A DNA stretch of 64,000 nt from assembly GCA_910583695.1 (NCBI GenBank), contig CAJTZL010000004.1:26336-90335 (forward strand), given 5' to 3'. Source of the DNA: an uncultured Oscillibacter sp. (lineage in GTDB: Bacteria; Bacillota; Clostridia; Oscillospirales; Oscillospiraceae). The translations under genes were made by a program, and so were the position numbers. Positions 53,390 to 60,698 of the stretch are shown in pieces (position 1 is the stretch's first letter; each line of letters opens with the position of its first letter). The notes beneath the pieces are model-generated. The model saw only the letters and a program-made list of their open reading frames with translations, ran no database searches and had not been told where the DNA came from.

Positions 53390-54373
53390 ATGAAACACCA
53401 TCTGACAAGAGCCGCCGCCCTGCTGGCCCTGGCGGCGGTGCTGCTGACGGGCAGCGCCTCGGCGCTGTTCGGCAAAAAGGCCGGCGACACGCCCCCGGAA
53501 GGCGCGCCCCAGGTCTGGGACCTGGAGATCCGGACCTACCGGGACATCCCCGGCCAGGGCCAGTTCCTGGCCTCGGACCCGGAGGGAGACGAGATGACCT
53601 TCGCCCTGGTGGACGAGCCCCGGAAGGGCACCGTGGTCATTGAGGGAGACAGCTTCACCTACACGCCGGACGAGGGCATCACCGGCTCCGACCGCTTCAC
53701 CTACACCGCCACGGACAGCCAGGGCCACGCCTCGGCTCCCGCCAAGGTCAGCGTAACCATTGACAAAACCCGCTCCGGCGTGGCCTACGCCGACGTGGAG
53801 GGCTGTCCCGCCGCCCGGGCCGCCCAGACTCTGGCGGAAAAGGGCATCTTCACCGGCGGAAAAATCGGGGACTTTTACTACTTCCAGCCGGACCAGCCCG
53901 TGAGCCGCAGTGAGTTTCTGGCCATGGCCCTGGAAACGGCGGGCCGGAAGGTGACGGGCGTCACCATGACGGGCTTTTGTGACGACGGGAGCATCCCCAC
54001 CTGGGCAAAGGCCTATGCCGCCGCCGGCGCGGCGGACGGCGTCATCCGGGGCAGCTCCACCGCTGAGGGCGTGGCCTTCCGGGGGGATGAAACCGTCACC
54101 TTCAACGAGGCTGCCACCATCCTGGACCGGGTACTGGATCTGGGGGACGTGGATTTGGAGGTCTGGTACGCGGACCGGGGCGCGGCTCCCTCCTGGGCGG
54201 CCCAGGCCGTGGGCAACATGGAGGCAGTCAGCGTCCTGTCCGCCGGGAGCTTCGGCAGCCAGTCCATGGAGCAGGCCGTGACCCGGGCCGACGCGGCGCA
54301 AATGCTGGAGGCCGCCGGCATCCTGCTGGAGGGCGGAGAGGAGCCCCGGGGGCTCTTCGGCTGGCTGGGATAA
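53390..54373 (+). CDS. secreted SLH-domain surface protein
   Basis: The 327-residue protein has a signal peptide (about 1-25, AALLALAAVLLTGSASA), a cadherin/Ig-like beta domain (about 45-125: DPEGDEMTFALVDEPRKGTV, TYTPDEGITGSDRFTYTATDSQG), and a C-terminal part (about 135-320) with two or three S-layer homology repeats, marked by ADVEGCPAARAAQTLAEKGIFTGG and VTRADAAQMLEAAG. SLH modules bind secondary cell-wall polymer, so it is anchored on the wall. AGGAGGATGATTTCCT precedes the ATG. Confidence 0.85.
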   Translation: MKHHLTRAAALLALAAVLLTGSASALFGKKAGDTPPEGAPQVWDLEIRTYRDIPGQGQFLASDPEGDEMTFALVDEPRKGTVVIEGDSFTYTPDEGITGSDRFTYTATDSQGHASAPAKVSVTIDKTRSGVAYADVEGCPAARAAQTLAEKGIFTGGKIGDFYYFQPDQPVSRSEFLAMALETAGRKVTGVTMTGFCDDGSIPTWAKAYAAAGAADGVIRGSSTAEGVAFRGDETVTFNEAATILDRVLDLGDVDLEVWYADRGAAPSWAAQAVGNMEAVSVLSAGSFGSQSMEQAVTRADAAQMLEAAGILLEGGEEPRGLFGWLG

Positions 54374-54431
54374 GGCCGCGCTTCCAGAAGGGCCCCGCCA
54401 GGACCTCCGGCGGCGGACTGCGCAGAATTTT

Positions 54432-54470
54432 ACGGCCGGACAACCATCGGTTGTCCGGCCGTTTCTCCTT
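54432..54470 (+). terminator. intrinsic terminator of the SLH gene
   Basis: A perfect 14-bp stem (54432-54445 with 54449-54462, loop ATC) is followed by TTCTCCTT. Confidence 0.88.
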
Positions 54471-54548
54471 CACGGGCCTTTGCGGGCAGAGCCGGTTCCG
54501 GGCTCCTCCCTCCGACCGGCCGCCTGTTCCGCAAGCCCATGGGGCGGG

Positions 54549-54583
54549 AAAAACAAGGGACCTTGGGGAACCCCCAAAGTCCC
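54549..54583 (-). terminator. candidate terminator of folA
   Basis: On the minus strand a 12-bp stem with one mismatch (54583-54572 with 54568-54557) is followed by TTGTTTTT. It lies about 190 bp beyond the folA stop. Confidence 0.6.
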
Positions 54584-54772
54584 GACGCGATTTCCCGGGC
54601 GGACGGCTTCCCCATCCGGGCTGCCGTGCCTCCGGGCCGCTGAAGATGCGCCCGCCTTGGCGGGGAAGGACCGGAACCGATCCCCCCTTGTCCCCCGGCA
54701 AAGGGAGCTTGTCTCCTTCCGCCCCTGCGGCAGACGCGCCTTGCCCCGGGCATCTGGGTCCGCCCTGTCCCC

Positions 54773-55276
54773 TCAGTTTACCAGCTTCGTGTTGACGTAC
54801 TCGAAAAAGCGGAACTTCAGGCCGTCCTCCTCCATGGGCTCCCCCTGGCCGGCCACTTCCCAGTTGGGCAGCTTATCCAGATTGGGGAAGAAGGTATCCG
54901 ACTCCTTCACCTTGGTCTCCACCCGGGTGAGGTACACCCGGCGGCACCGGGAGAGCAGGGCGGCGTAAATGCTGCCGCCGCCGATGATCCACAGGTTTTC
55001 CGCCTCCGGCCCCCCGGCCAGGGCCAGGGCCTTCTCCGGAGAGGAAACCCCCTCCGCCCCCTCCGGCAGAACGGAGGGGTCCCGTGTGACGACAATGTTT
55101 CGCCTCTGGGGCAGGGGGGACCCGCCCGTGAAAAACGCCAGCCGTTCCGGACCCATGATGACGGTGCCGTTCCGGGTCAGGGCGTGAAAACGGTCCAGGT
55201 CCGCGGGCAGGGAGAAGAGCAGTCCCCCGTTCCGGCCAAAGGCCCAGCGCTGGTCTGCGACTACATAAGCGTTCAT
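54773..55276 (-). CDS. folA: divergent dihydrofolate reductase
   Basis: The 167-residue protein has the DHFR fold: N-terminal strand NAYVVADQRWAFGRNGGL, LPADLDRFHALT (catalytic Asp), VIMG, NIVVTRDPS and IIGGGSIYAALL. It reduces dihydrofolate with NADPH. Two usual features differ: the region after VIMG reads PERLAFF where GRKTWES-type residues normally bind NADPH phosphates, and the Trp of the M20 loop is Phe in LLFSLPADL. Activity is likely but cofactor or inhibitor binding could differ. It has its own promoter. GGTATGAGGTGA precedes the ATG. Confidence 0.88.
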   Translation of the reverse strand: MNAYVVADQRWAFGRNGGLLFSLPADLDRFHALTRNGTVIMGPERLAFFTGGSPLPQRRNIVVTRDPSVLPEGAEGVSSPEKALALAGGPEAENLWIIGGGSIYAALLSRCRRVYLTRVETKVKESDTFFPNLDKLPNWEVAGQGEPMEEDGLKFRFFEYVNTKLVN

Positions 55277-55347
55277 ACATTCACCTCATACCGTATCGGG
55301 AAGCAGGTCCCGAAAAGCGGGTCTTGCCTTCGTTGCTGTGCCTGACT

Positions 55348-55376
55348 ATCTTACACATAACTATAGCAAATTTCAA
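55348..55376 (-). promoter_or_regulatory. sigma-A-type promoter of folA
   Basis: On the minus strand TTGAAA (55376-55371) and TAAGAT (55353-55348) are 17 bp apart. Confidence 0.65.
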
Positions 55377-55476
55377 GAAACCCGTGTGCCCAAATTTTCC
55401 GTTTCCGAGGCCCCGGTTTTTGCCGCTTCCGCCAAAGATGCGGAAAATCTTTTTCCAGGTTTGTTGGTTATTCAGG

Positions 55477-55505
55477 TTGCGGGAGGGCAAAAAGTGCGCT
55501 AGGAT
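55477..55505 (+). promoter_or_regulatory. sigma-A-type promoter of the AraC-MATE operon
   Basis: TTGCGG (55477-55482) and TAGGAT (55500-55505) are 17 bp apart, about 33 bp before the ATG. Confidence 0.6.
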
Positions 55506-55538
55506 AGAGATCACAAACCGGGAAAGGAGGAAGCCGCC

Positions 55539-56387
55539 ATGCTCATCGGAGAGACCGCCAGCAAGCGGGGCTACCTCAACGAGGGCTTCCGCCTCTTCCA
55601 CCTCAAGGACAGCCGGGCCCAGAAGGTGGACTACCACTATCACGAGTTCGACAAGCTCATCCTCCTCCTGGGAGGGAAGGTGGCCTATCTGGTGGAGGGC
55701 GTCACCTACTTCCTCCAGCCCTGGGACGTTCTGCTGATCCAGCACAACCTGATTCACCGGCCCATCATCGACCCCTCGGAGCCCTATGAGCGGGTGGTCA
55801 TCTGGCTGGGCCGGGACTGGCTGGCCGCCCGGAGCGACCCCGGCGAAGCCCTGGACGCCTGCTTTGAGGCCGCCCGCCGCCGGGGCTTCCACCTGCTGCG
55901 GGCGGACGCGGAGCGGCGGCTCCAGTACATGGGGGCTGTCCAGCGGCTGGAGGCGGCCCTCCACTCCGCGGAGTTCGGCGCGGGGCGCATGGCGGACACC
56001 CTCTGCCAGCAGCTCCTCATCGACGTGAACCGGGACCTGCTCCGGGACCGCACCGCCCAGGAGCAGCGGGACAGCTACCGGGTGGACCCCAAGATCGAGG
56101 AGATCCTCCGCTACATCGCCGCCAATCTGGAAGCAGATCTGACGGTCAGCGCTCTGGCGGGGCGGTTCTATCTCAGCCGGTACTATTTGATGCACCGCTT
56201 CAAGGCCGTCACCGGCTACACCATTCATCAGTATATCAGCCAGAAGCGCCTCCTCCGGGCGGGGGAGCTGATCCGGGCGGGGACGCCGGTGATGAAGGCG
56301 GCTGAGCAGGTGGGCTTTTCCGAGTACTCCACCTTCCTCCGGGCCTTCCGCAGCACTTTCCACATGAACCCCCGGGAATTTCGATGA
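55539..56387 (+). CDS. AraC-family transcriptional regulator
   Basis: The 282-residue protein has an N-terminal cupin sensor (about 10-130, with HYHEFDKLILLLGG and WDVLLIQHNLIHRP, including the His pairs of the ligand pocket) and two C-terminal helix-turn-helix motifs (about 185-282: LTVSALAGRFYLSRYYLMHRFKAVTG pattern with key AGRFYLSRYYL, and GFSEYSTFLRAFRSTF). It lies 18 bp upstream of a MATE pump gene and probably controls it. GGAAAGGAGGAAGCCGCC precedes the ATG. Confidence 0.92.
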   Translation: MLIGETASKRGYLNEGFRLFHLKDSRAQKVDYHYHEFDKLILLLGGKVAYLVEGVTYFLQPWDVLLIQHNLIHRPIIDPSEPYERVVIWLGRDWLAARSDPGEALDACFEAARRRGFHLLRADAERRLQYMGAVQRLEAALHSAEFGAGRMADTLCQQLLIDVNRDLLRDRTAQEQRDSYRVDPKIEEILRYIAANLEADLTVSALAGRFYLSRYYLMHRFKAVTGYTIHQYISQKRLLRAGELIRAGTPVMKAAEQVGFSEYSTFLRAFRSTFHMNPREFR

Positions 56388-56405
56388 TTTCAGCAAGGAG
56401 AACCT

Positions 56406-57749
56406 ATGGAACCCAAACCAATTCAAATCGACTTTACCAGCCGGGACCTCCGGCGGCTTGTCGTGCCCTTGGTCATTGAGCAGCTGCTGGCCATCACCGT
56501 GGGCCTGCTGGACTCCGTCATGGTCTCCCAGGTGGGAGAGGCGGCCATCTCCGCCGTATCCCTGGTGGACACCGTGAACGTTCTACTGGTGAACGCCTTC
56601 GCCGCCCTGGCCACCGGCGGCGCGGCCATCGCCGGGCAGTATCTGGGCCGCCGGGAGCAGGACAAGGCCGGTCACGCTGGGGAACAGCTGCTCCTCTTCA
56701 TGGCCGAGGCCTCCCTGGTGATCATGGCCCTCTTCTATCTGGGCCAGGGCTTTGTGCTGAACGTGGTCTTCGGTCAGGTGGAGCCGGACGTGGCGGCCTA
56801 CGCCAACACCTATTATCTGATTGTGGAATCCTCCGTCCCCTTCCTGGCGGTCTACAGCGCCGGGGCGGCCCTCTTCCGGGTGATGGGAAATTCCAAAATT
56901 TCCATGTGGGTCTCCCTGGTGATGAACGTCATCAACGCCGCGGGGAACGCCCTTTTGCTCTTCGGCCTTCACATGGGTGTGGAGGGCGTGGCCATTCCCA
57001 CGGTGGTCTCCCGGGTCTTCGCGGCGGGGGCCATGCTGGTCCTGCTCCGGCGGCCGGGCCTTCCCCTCCGGGCGGAGAAGCTGAGCCTCCGGCACGACCG
57101 CTACATTGTGAAGAACATCCTCCGCTTCGGCGTGACCAACGGGCTGGAGAGCAGCATGTTCCAGCTTGGAAAAATCCTGCTCCTCTCCACGGTCTCCGTC
57201 CTGGGCACCGCCTCCGTGGCGGCCAACGCCATCGGCAACACCTTTGCCACCTTCCAGTGCGTGGCGGGCAACGCCCTGGGCCTGGGCATCGTAACGGTGG
57301 TGTCCCAGTGCGTGGGCGCCGGAGACTACGGCAAGGCCCGGTTCTATACGAAGAAGCTGCTGAAGGCGGCCTACATTTCCATGGATCTCTGCATCCTGCT
57401 GGTGTATCTCTCCATGCCCCTGATCCTCCGGCTGTACAACGTCTCGGCGGAGGCGGAGCACTACGCCCGGCAGATCGTCTGGATGCACGGCTTTATGGGC
57501 ATGCTGATCTGGCCGTTGTCCTTCACCCTGCCCCAGGCCCTCCGGGCCGCGGGAGACACCCGGTTCACCATGGTGGTCTCCTCCGTCTCCATGTGGACCA
57601 TGCGGGTGGGCTTCGGCATTCTCCTGGGGCGGTTCCTGGGCTTCGGCGTGGTGGGCATCTGGATGGCCATGTTTACCGACTGGTTCCTCCGCATCGCCTT
57701 CTTCCTCCCCCGCTTCCACGGGCACAAGTGGGAGACCATGGCGCTCTAA
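56406..57749 (+). CDS. MATE family efflux transporter
   Basis: The 447-residue protein has twelve predicted helices in two halves. Marks of the MATE family are PLVIEQLLAITVGLLDSVMVS (first helix region), LFRVMGNSKISMWVSL, VASNAIGNTF-like VAANAIGNTFATFQ and ALGLGIVTVVSQCVGAG. Such pumps expel cationic or organic compounds using Na+ or H+. Its likely regulator is the AraC-type gene immediately upstream. The ATG follows AGCAAGGAGAACCT. Confidence 0.94.
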   Translation: MEPKPIQIDFTSRDLRRLVVPLVIEQLLAITVGLLDSVMVSQVGEAAISAVSLVDTVNVLLVNAFAALATGGAAIAGQYLGRREQDKAGHAGEQLLLFMAEASLVIMALFYLGQGFVLNVVFGQVEPDVAAYANTYYLIVESSVPFLAVYSAGAALFRVMGNSKISMWVSLVMNVINAAGNALLLFGLHMGVEGVAIPTVVSRVFAAGAMLVLLRRPGLPLRAEKLSLRHDRYIVKNILRFGVTNGLESSMFQLGKILLLSTVSVLGTASVAANAIGNTFATFQCVAGNALGLGIVTVVSQCVGAGDYGKARFYTKKLLKAAYISMDLCILLVYLSMPLILRLYNVSAEAEHYARQIVWMHGFMGMLIWPLSFTLPQALRAAGDTRFTMVVSSVSMWTMRVGFGILLGRFLGFGVVGIWMAMFTDWFLRIAFFLPRFHGHKWETMAL

Positions 57750-58008
57750 AGCAGTTCCCAGAAATCATGAGAAAAAAGGAAGCGAGTGCAGGGAGCGCAG
57801 GGCAAGGCGGAGAACGCAGGCGGGCTGACGCCCGTCCAGGACGACAACGCGCCCCTGCGATTCCGGGACCGCTGAACGTTTCTCTTTATTTTGGGGGGCT
57901 GCTCTAGGAAGCCCTCCCTTCGAAGAAGCTATCCGGCAGGGGCGGACCTGTGCATCCGCTCCTGCGCCTGCAAAATGCGCATCGGACGCTCCCGCGCTCC
58001 AAGGCCGC
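57750..58008. other. intergenic region with palindromic repeats, no gene seen
   Basis: The 361-bp gap up to 58110 holds GC-rich hairpins such as GGGC/GCCC near 57829 and a diffuse palindrome GGGGCGGA/TCCGCTCC at 57938-57963, related to 33695-33716. The sequence has the look of a decayed interspersed repeat. The last 100 bp belong to the DMT leader. Confidence 0.5.
57938..57963. repeat. degenerate GC-rich palindromic repeat
   Basis: Arms AGGGGCGGA (57938-57946) and TCCGCTCCT (57955-57963) pair with two G-T or mismatched positions around a CCTGTGCA centre. The half CAGGGGCGGACCTG is shared exactly with 26391-26404. Confidence 0.4.
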
Positions 58009-58037
58009 TTGACAGGCCGGCCCCGCCGTGCTATCAT
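58009..58037 (+). promoter_or_regulatory. sigma-A-type promoter of the small DMT transporter
   Basis: TTGACA (58009-58014) and TATCAT (58032-58037) are 17 bp apart. Transcription should start near 58044, leaving a 67-nt leader. Confidence 0.75.
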
Positions 58038-58068
58038 GATGTTGCATAATACGGGTGAGCACCTACCG

Positions 58069-58099
58069 GCAGTCAGGCTGAAAAGCCTGGCTGCTTTTT
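58069..58099 (+). terminator. leader terminator (attenuator) before the DMT gene
   Basis: Within the leader an 11-bp stem (58069-58079 with 58084-58094, GAAA tetraloop, one G-T pair) is directly followed by TTTTT and then by the AGGAGG ribosome binding site. As an intrinsic terminator it would stop most transcripts before the gene, implying conditional readthrough. The upstream 25 nt (58045-58068) contain a short GGGT/ACCT stem. Confidence 0.7.
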
Positions 58100-58110
58100 C
58101 AGGAGGAACC

Positions 58111-58536
58111 ATGATGTCTTATATCTGGCCCATTGCCCTGGTGGTCATATCCAACATTTTCTATCAAATCTGCGCCAAGTCCGTCCCCAGTGAGATGGAC
58201 GCCATGGCCTCCCTGACCGTGACCTATCTGGTGGGGGCGGCCTGCTCGGCGGTGATGTTCTTTGTCCTGAACCCGGGGGGCAGCCTGTTCCGGGAGTACG
58301 CCAAGCTCAACGCGGCCCCCCTGTTGCTGGGAATCTCCGTGGTGGGCCTGGAGGCGGGCTTTCTCTACGCCTACAAGGCCGGCTGGCCGGTGAGCACGGC
58401 CTCCATCGTGCAGAGCGCCTTCCTCTCCCTGGCACTGCTGGTGGTGGGGGCCCTCCTGTACCAGGAGGCCGTCACCCCCGGCAAGGTCCTGGGCGCGGTC
58501 ATCTGCCTCGTCGGGCTCTATTTCCTGAGCAAATAA
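58111..58536 (+). CDS. small DMT-superfamily (EamA-like) transporter
   Basis: The 141-residue protein has four hydrophobic helices (about 3-23, 33-53, 66-86 and 92-137 in two parts), one EamA-type half with YIWPIALVVISNIFYQICAK and VVGALLYQEAVTPGKVLGAVICLVGLYFL, and probably works as a dimer. Such half-size transporters export metabolites or drugs. AGGAGG lies 4 nt before the first ATG (58111) and 7 nt before a second. Expression is likely controlled by the leader terminator upstream. Confidence 0.85.
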   Translation: MMSYIWPIALVVISNIFYQICAKSVPSEMDAMASLTVTYLVGAACSAVMFFVLNPGGSLFREYAKLNAAPLLLGISVVGLEAGFLYAYKAGWPVSTASIVQSAFLSLALLVVGALLYQEAVTPGKVLGAVICLVGLYFLSK

Positions 58537-58543
58537 CGGAAAC

Positions 58544-58575
58544 GGCCGGACAGCATTCCTGTCCGGCCTTGTTTC
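58544..58575. terminator. bidirectional terminator
   Basis: A perfect 10-bp stem (58544-58553 with 58559-58568, loop CATTC) with T-rich flanks lies between the DMT gene and the convergent AraC-type gene. Confidence 0.82.
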
Positions 58576-59449
58576 AAGGTTTTTTCTTCCCCACGAAGGA
58601 CTCCCGGAACTTCCCCGGCGGCATCCCCACGTGCTTGGAGAATTGAAGGTTGAAGTAATTCTGGGTCTCGAAGCCCACCTGTTCCGCGATCTTCGCCATG
58701 GGCAGGTCCGTGGAAATCAGCAGGTTCTGGGCCTCTCCGATCCGGCGGCGGAGGAGGTATTGGGTGGGTGAGTACCCGCTGGCCTCCTTGAAGGCGTGGG
58801 AGAGGTAGTAGTGGCTGACGTGGAGGGCCCGCCCCATGTCCTGGAGGGTCAGGGGCTCGCTGAAATGCCCGTCGATGAAGGCCTGGACCTGACGGCCCAG
58901 GGTCCTGGGCTCCGCCTCCGCCGGGTCCCGCGCGTCCCCTGTGAGCCGGAGGACCCGCCCCAGCAGGGCCAGGGTCAGGTGATGGCACAGGGTCTCACAT
59001 TCCGGGCGGTCCTCCAGCAGATAGCGGTACATCATGTCCAGCAGCAGCCGCATATCCTCCGCCTCTTCTCCCACGTGCAAGAGAGCCGGAGCCCCGTCGG
59101 CGATGAAGGCGTTCTCCCGCAGGCCCGGCAGGCGCAGCCCGGCGATGGCCGCACAGTAGCTGAAAATGGCATCGTCGGCGCTGGAGAACTCATCGTGCAC
59201 CACGCCGCTGTTGTAGAGGACCAGATCCCCGGCCCTCACGTCGTAAAAGGTCTCGCCCACCAGGTAGCGCCCGCTTCCGCCGCAGATCAGCAGTATCTCC
59301 GACAGATCCTGATGGGCATGGAGAATCCGCGGGCGGCTCTGGTCCTCAGGCAGTGTCCGGGTGACGTAGACCAGCCGGGGCATGGCCTCCGGAGCAAACA
59401 GGGAGCGCACCTCCCGTTTGACGTAGCATTGGCTTGGCGGCTGCGGCAT
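58574..59449 (-). CDS. AraC-family transcriptional regulator
   Basis: The 291-residue protein has a cupin sensor (about 35-140: PRILHAHQDLSEILLICGG, DLVLYNSGVVHDE) and the two C-terminal helix-turn-helix units (about 195-290: LTLQDMGRALHVSHYYLSHAF and AEQVGFETQNYFNLQFSKHVG, each of the AraC consensus). GGAGGAAAGG lies upstream of the ATG at 59449; the longer in-frame start is not used. It lies convergent to the DMT gene and divergent from the 19-codon peptide gene. Targets are unknown. Confidence 0.9.
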   Translation of the reverse strand: MPQPPSQCYVKREVRSLFAPEAMPRLVYVTRTLPEDQSRPRILHAHQDLSEILLICGGSGRYLVGETFYDVRAGDLVLYNSGVVHDEFSSADDAIFSYCAAIAGLRLPGLRENAFIADGAPALLHVGEEAEDMRLLLDMMYRYLLEDRPECETLCHHLTLALLGRVLRLTGDARDPAEAEPRTLGRQVQAFIDGHFSEPLTLQDMGRALHVSHYYLSHAFKEASGYSPTQYLLRRRIGEAQNLLISTDLPMAKIAEQVGFETQNYFNLQFSKHVGMPPGKFRESFVGKKKP

Positions 59450-59617
59450 AGGCGAATCCTTTCCTCCCGTCCGGGAGCGCAAGATGTTGTAAAGCCGGCG
59501 GCCCCGTCCTCCCCGGGCCGGGCCCTTCCCCGGGAAAAGCCGGCAAGATATTGAATGTCTTTTTCCGCAGGGCATGGTATCATTCTATCAACGTCAAGAA
59601 AGAAGGAGGTGCCCCAC

Positions 59618-59677
59618 ATGCTGTACACGCTGCTTTCCATCGTGGTACTGGGCGGTGCCGTTTGCCTGAACCGCTAA
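59618..59677 (+). CDS. candidate 19-aa hydrophobic peptide
   Basis: A short frame ATG to TAA codes for MLYTLLSIVVLGGAVCLNR: one hydrophobic helix with a basic end. A near-perfect AAGGAGGT lies 8 nt upstream and a 10-bp intrinsic terminator begins 20 bp after the stop, so the arrangement is that of a real tiny transcription unit. A TATCAT -10 (59578-59583) may serve as promoter but has no good -35. The size and hydrophobicity resemble small membrane proteins or type I toxins; I see no paired antisense RNA. Confidence 0.55.
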   Translation: MLYTLLSIVVLGGAVCLNR

Positions 59678-59696
59678 GCCGCCGAACCGACTCTCC

Positions 59697-59723
59697 AGAC
59701 GGCCCCTCCGGGGGCCGTCTTTT
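59697..59723 (+). terminator. terminator of the 19-aa peptide gene
   Basis: A perfect 10-bp stem (59697-59706 with 59711-59720, loop TCCG) is followed by TTTT. Confidence 0.82.
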
Positions 59724-59729
59724 CGTGCG

Positions 59730-60698
59730 TCAGTAGCCCCGGGTCCGGTCGATGAGGCTGTTCAAAGGCCGCCCGGCGGCGTAGTTCTCCAAATCCCGGC
59801 AGAACATCTCCACGTTCCGGTCGCAGGTGTAGCCCAGGGTCATGTTCCCGGAGACGTGGGGGGTGAGGATGAGGTTTTTCGCCGTCCACAGGGGATGATC
59901 CCGGGGCAGGGGCTCCGGGTCCATCACATCCAGGGCCGCACCTCCCAGGCGCCCGGCGTTCAGGGCCTCCGCCAGAGGCTCCTGCTCGATGGCGGTGCCC
60001 CGGCCCACGTTCACCACAAAGGCCCCCGGGGGCAGCAGGGCAATCCGCGCCCGGTTCAGGATATGGACCGTATCCGCCGTGCCGGGGAGAGCCATAATCA
60101 GGTTTTCCGTCCCGGGGAGGACCTCATCCAGCCGCCGTATGGGCAGGACCTCGTCAAAGCCCTCCCGGGCCCGGCCGCTGCGGCTCAGGCCGGTGATCTT
60201 CGCCGCTCCCATGGACCGGAGGCGGTCCGCTACGTTGACGCCGATATCCCCCGTGCCCAGGATGGTGAAGGCGTTGTCCCGGATGGAGCGGATGGGAAGC
60301 TGGTTGCTCCAGCCCCGGTTCCGGACCACCTCCTCGTACTCCGGCATCCGCCGGAGGAGCATCAGCAGCACCATGACCACATGCTCCGCGATGGTGACGC
60401 CGTAGCAGCTGGAGTTGGTCAGCAGGCAGTCCGGGTTGGCGAAGAGAGTCGGGTCCTTGCAGTAGGGGTCCACCCCGGCGTAGGAGCAGCAGTACCATTT
60501 CAGTGACGCCGGGGCCGCCCGGAGCAGCTCCGGGTCGTGGGCGTAGAGAACCTCGCAGTTCTGGAGGCAGGCCTTGGCCTCCTCAAGCTGGTCCGGTGTA
60601 AAGAACCAGGGGGCAAAGCCCAGGGGTTCCGCCGTTTTGCAGATCCGGGCCTTGTGAGCCTCGGTCAAAAACTCCTGACAGATGCAGATGTCTCTCAT
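59730..60698 (-). CDS. D-2-hydroxyacid dehydrogenase family protein
   Basis: The 322-residue protein is an NAD-dependent 2-hydroxyacid dehydrogenase: Rossmann motif ILGTGDIGVNVADRL (about 139-153), catalytic Arg in VNVGRGTAIE, Glu in LDVMDPEPLP and His in LTPHVSGN. These enzymes reduce 2-keto acids, using substrate-specific N-terminal domains. The N-terminus here contains many Cys/aromatic residues (KWYCCSYAGVDPYC). It overlaps the upstream FAD dehydrogenase gene by 4 bp (ATGA), so the two are coupled. AAGGAGA precedes the ATG at 60698. Confidence 0.9.
   Translation of the reverse strand: MRDICICQEFLTEAHKARICKTAEPLGFAPWFFTPDQLEEAKACLQNCEVLYAHDPELLRAAPASLKWYCCSYAGVDPYCKDPTLFANPDCLLTNSSCYGVTIAEHVVMVLLMLLRRMPEYEEVVRNRGWSNQLPIRSIRDNAFTILGTGDIGVNVADRLRSMGAAKITGLSRSGRAREGFDEVLPIRRLDEVLPGTENLIMALPGTADTVHILNRARIALLPPGAFVVNVGRGTAIEQEPLAEALNAGRLGGAALDVMDPEPLPRDHPLWTAKNLILTPHVSGNMTLGYTCDRNVEMFCRDLENYAAGRPLNSLIDRTRGY

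Larger units (their letters stand above)
54374..54772. other. intergenic region, no gene seen
   Basis: This 399-bp GC-rich gap contains the terminators of the SLH gene and of folA. Frames in it lack ribosome binding sites and codon character. It may hold a decayed gene. Confidence 0.6.
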
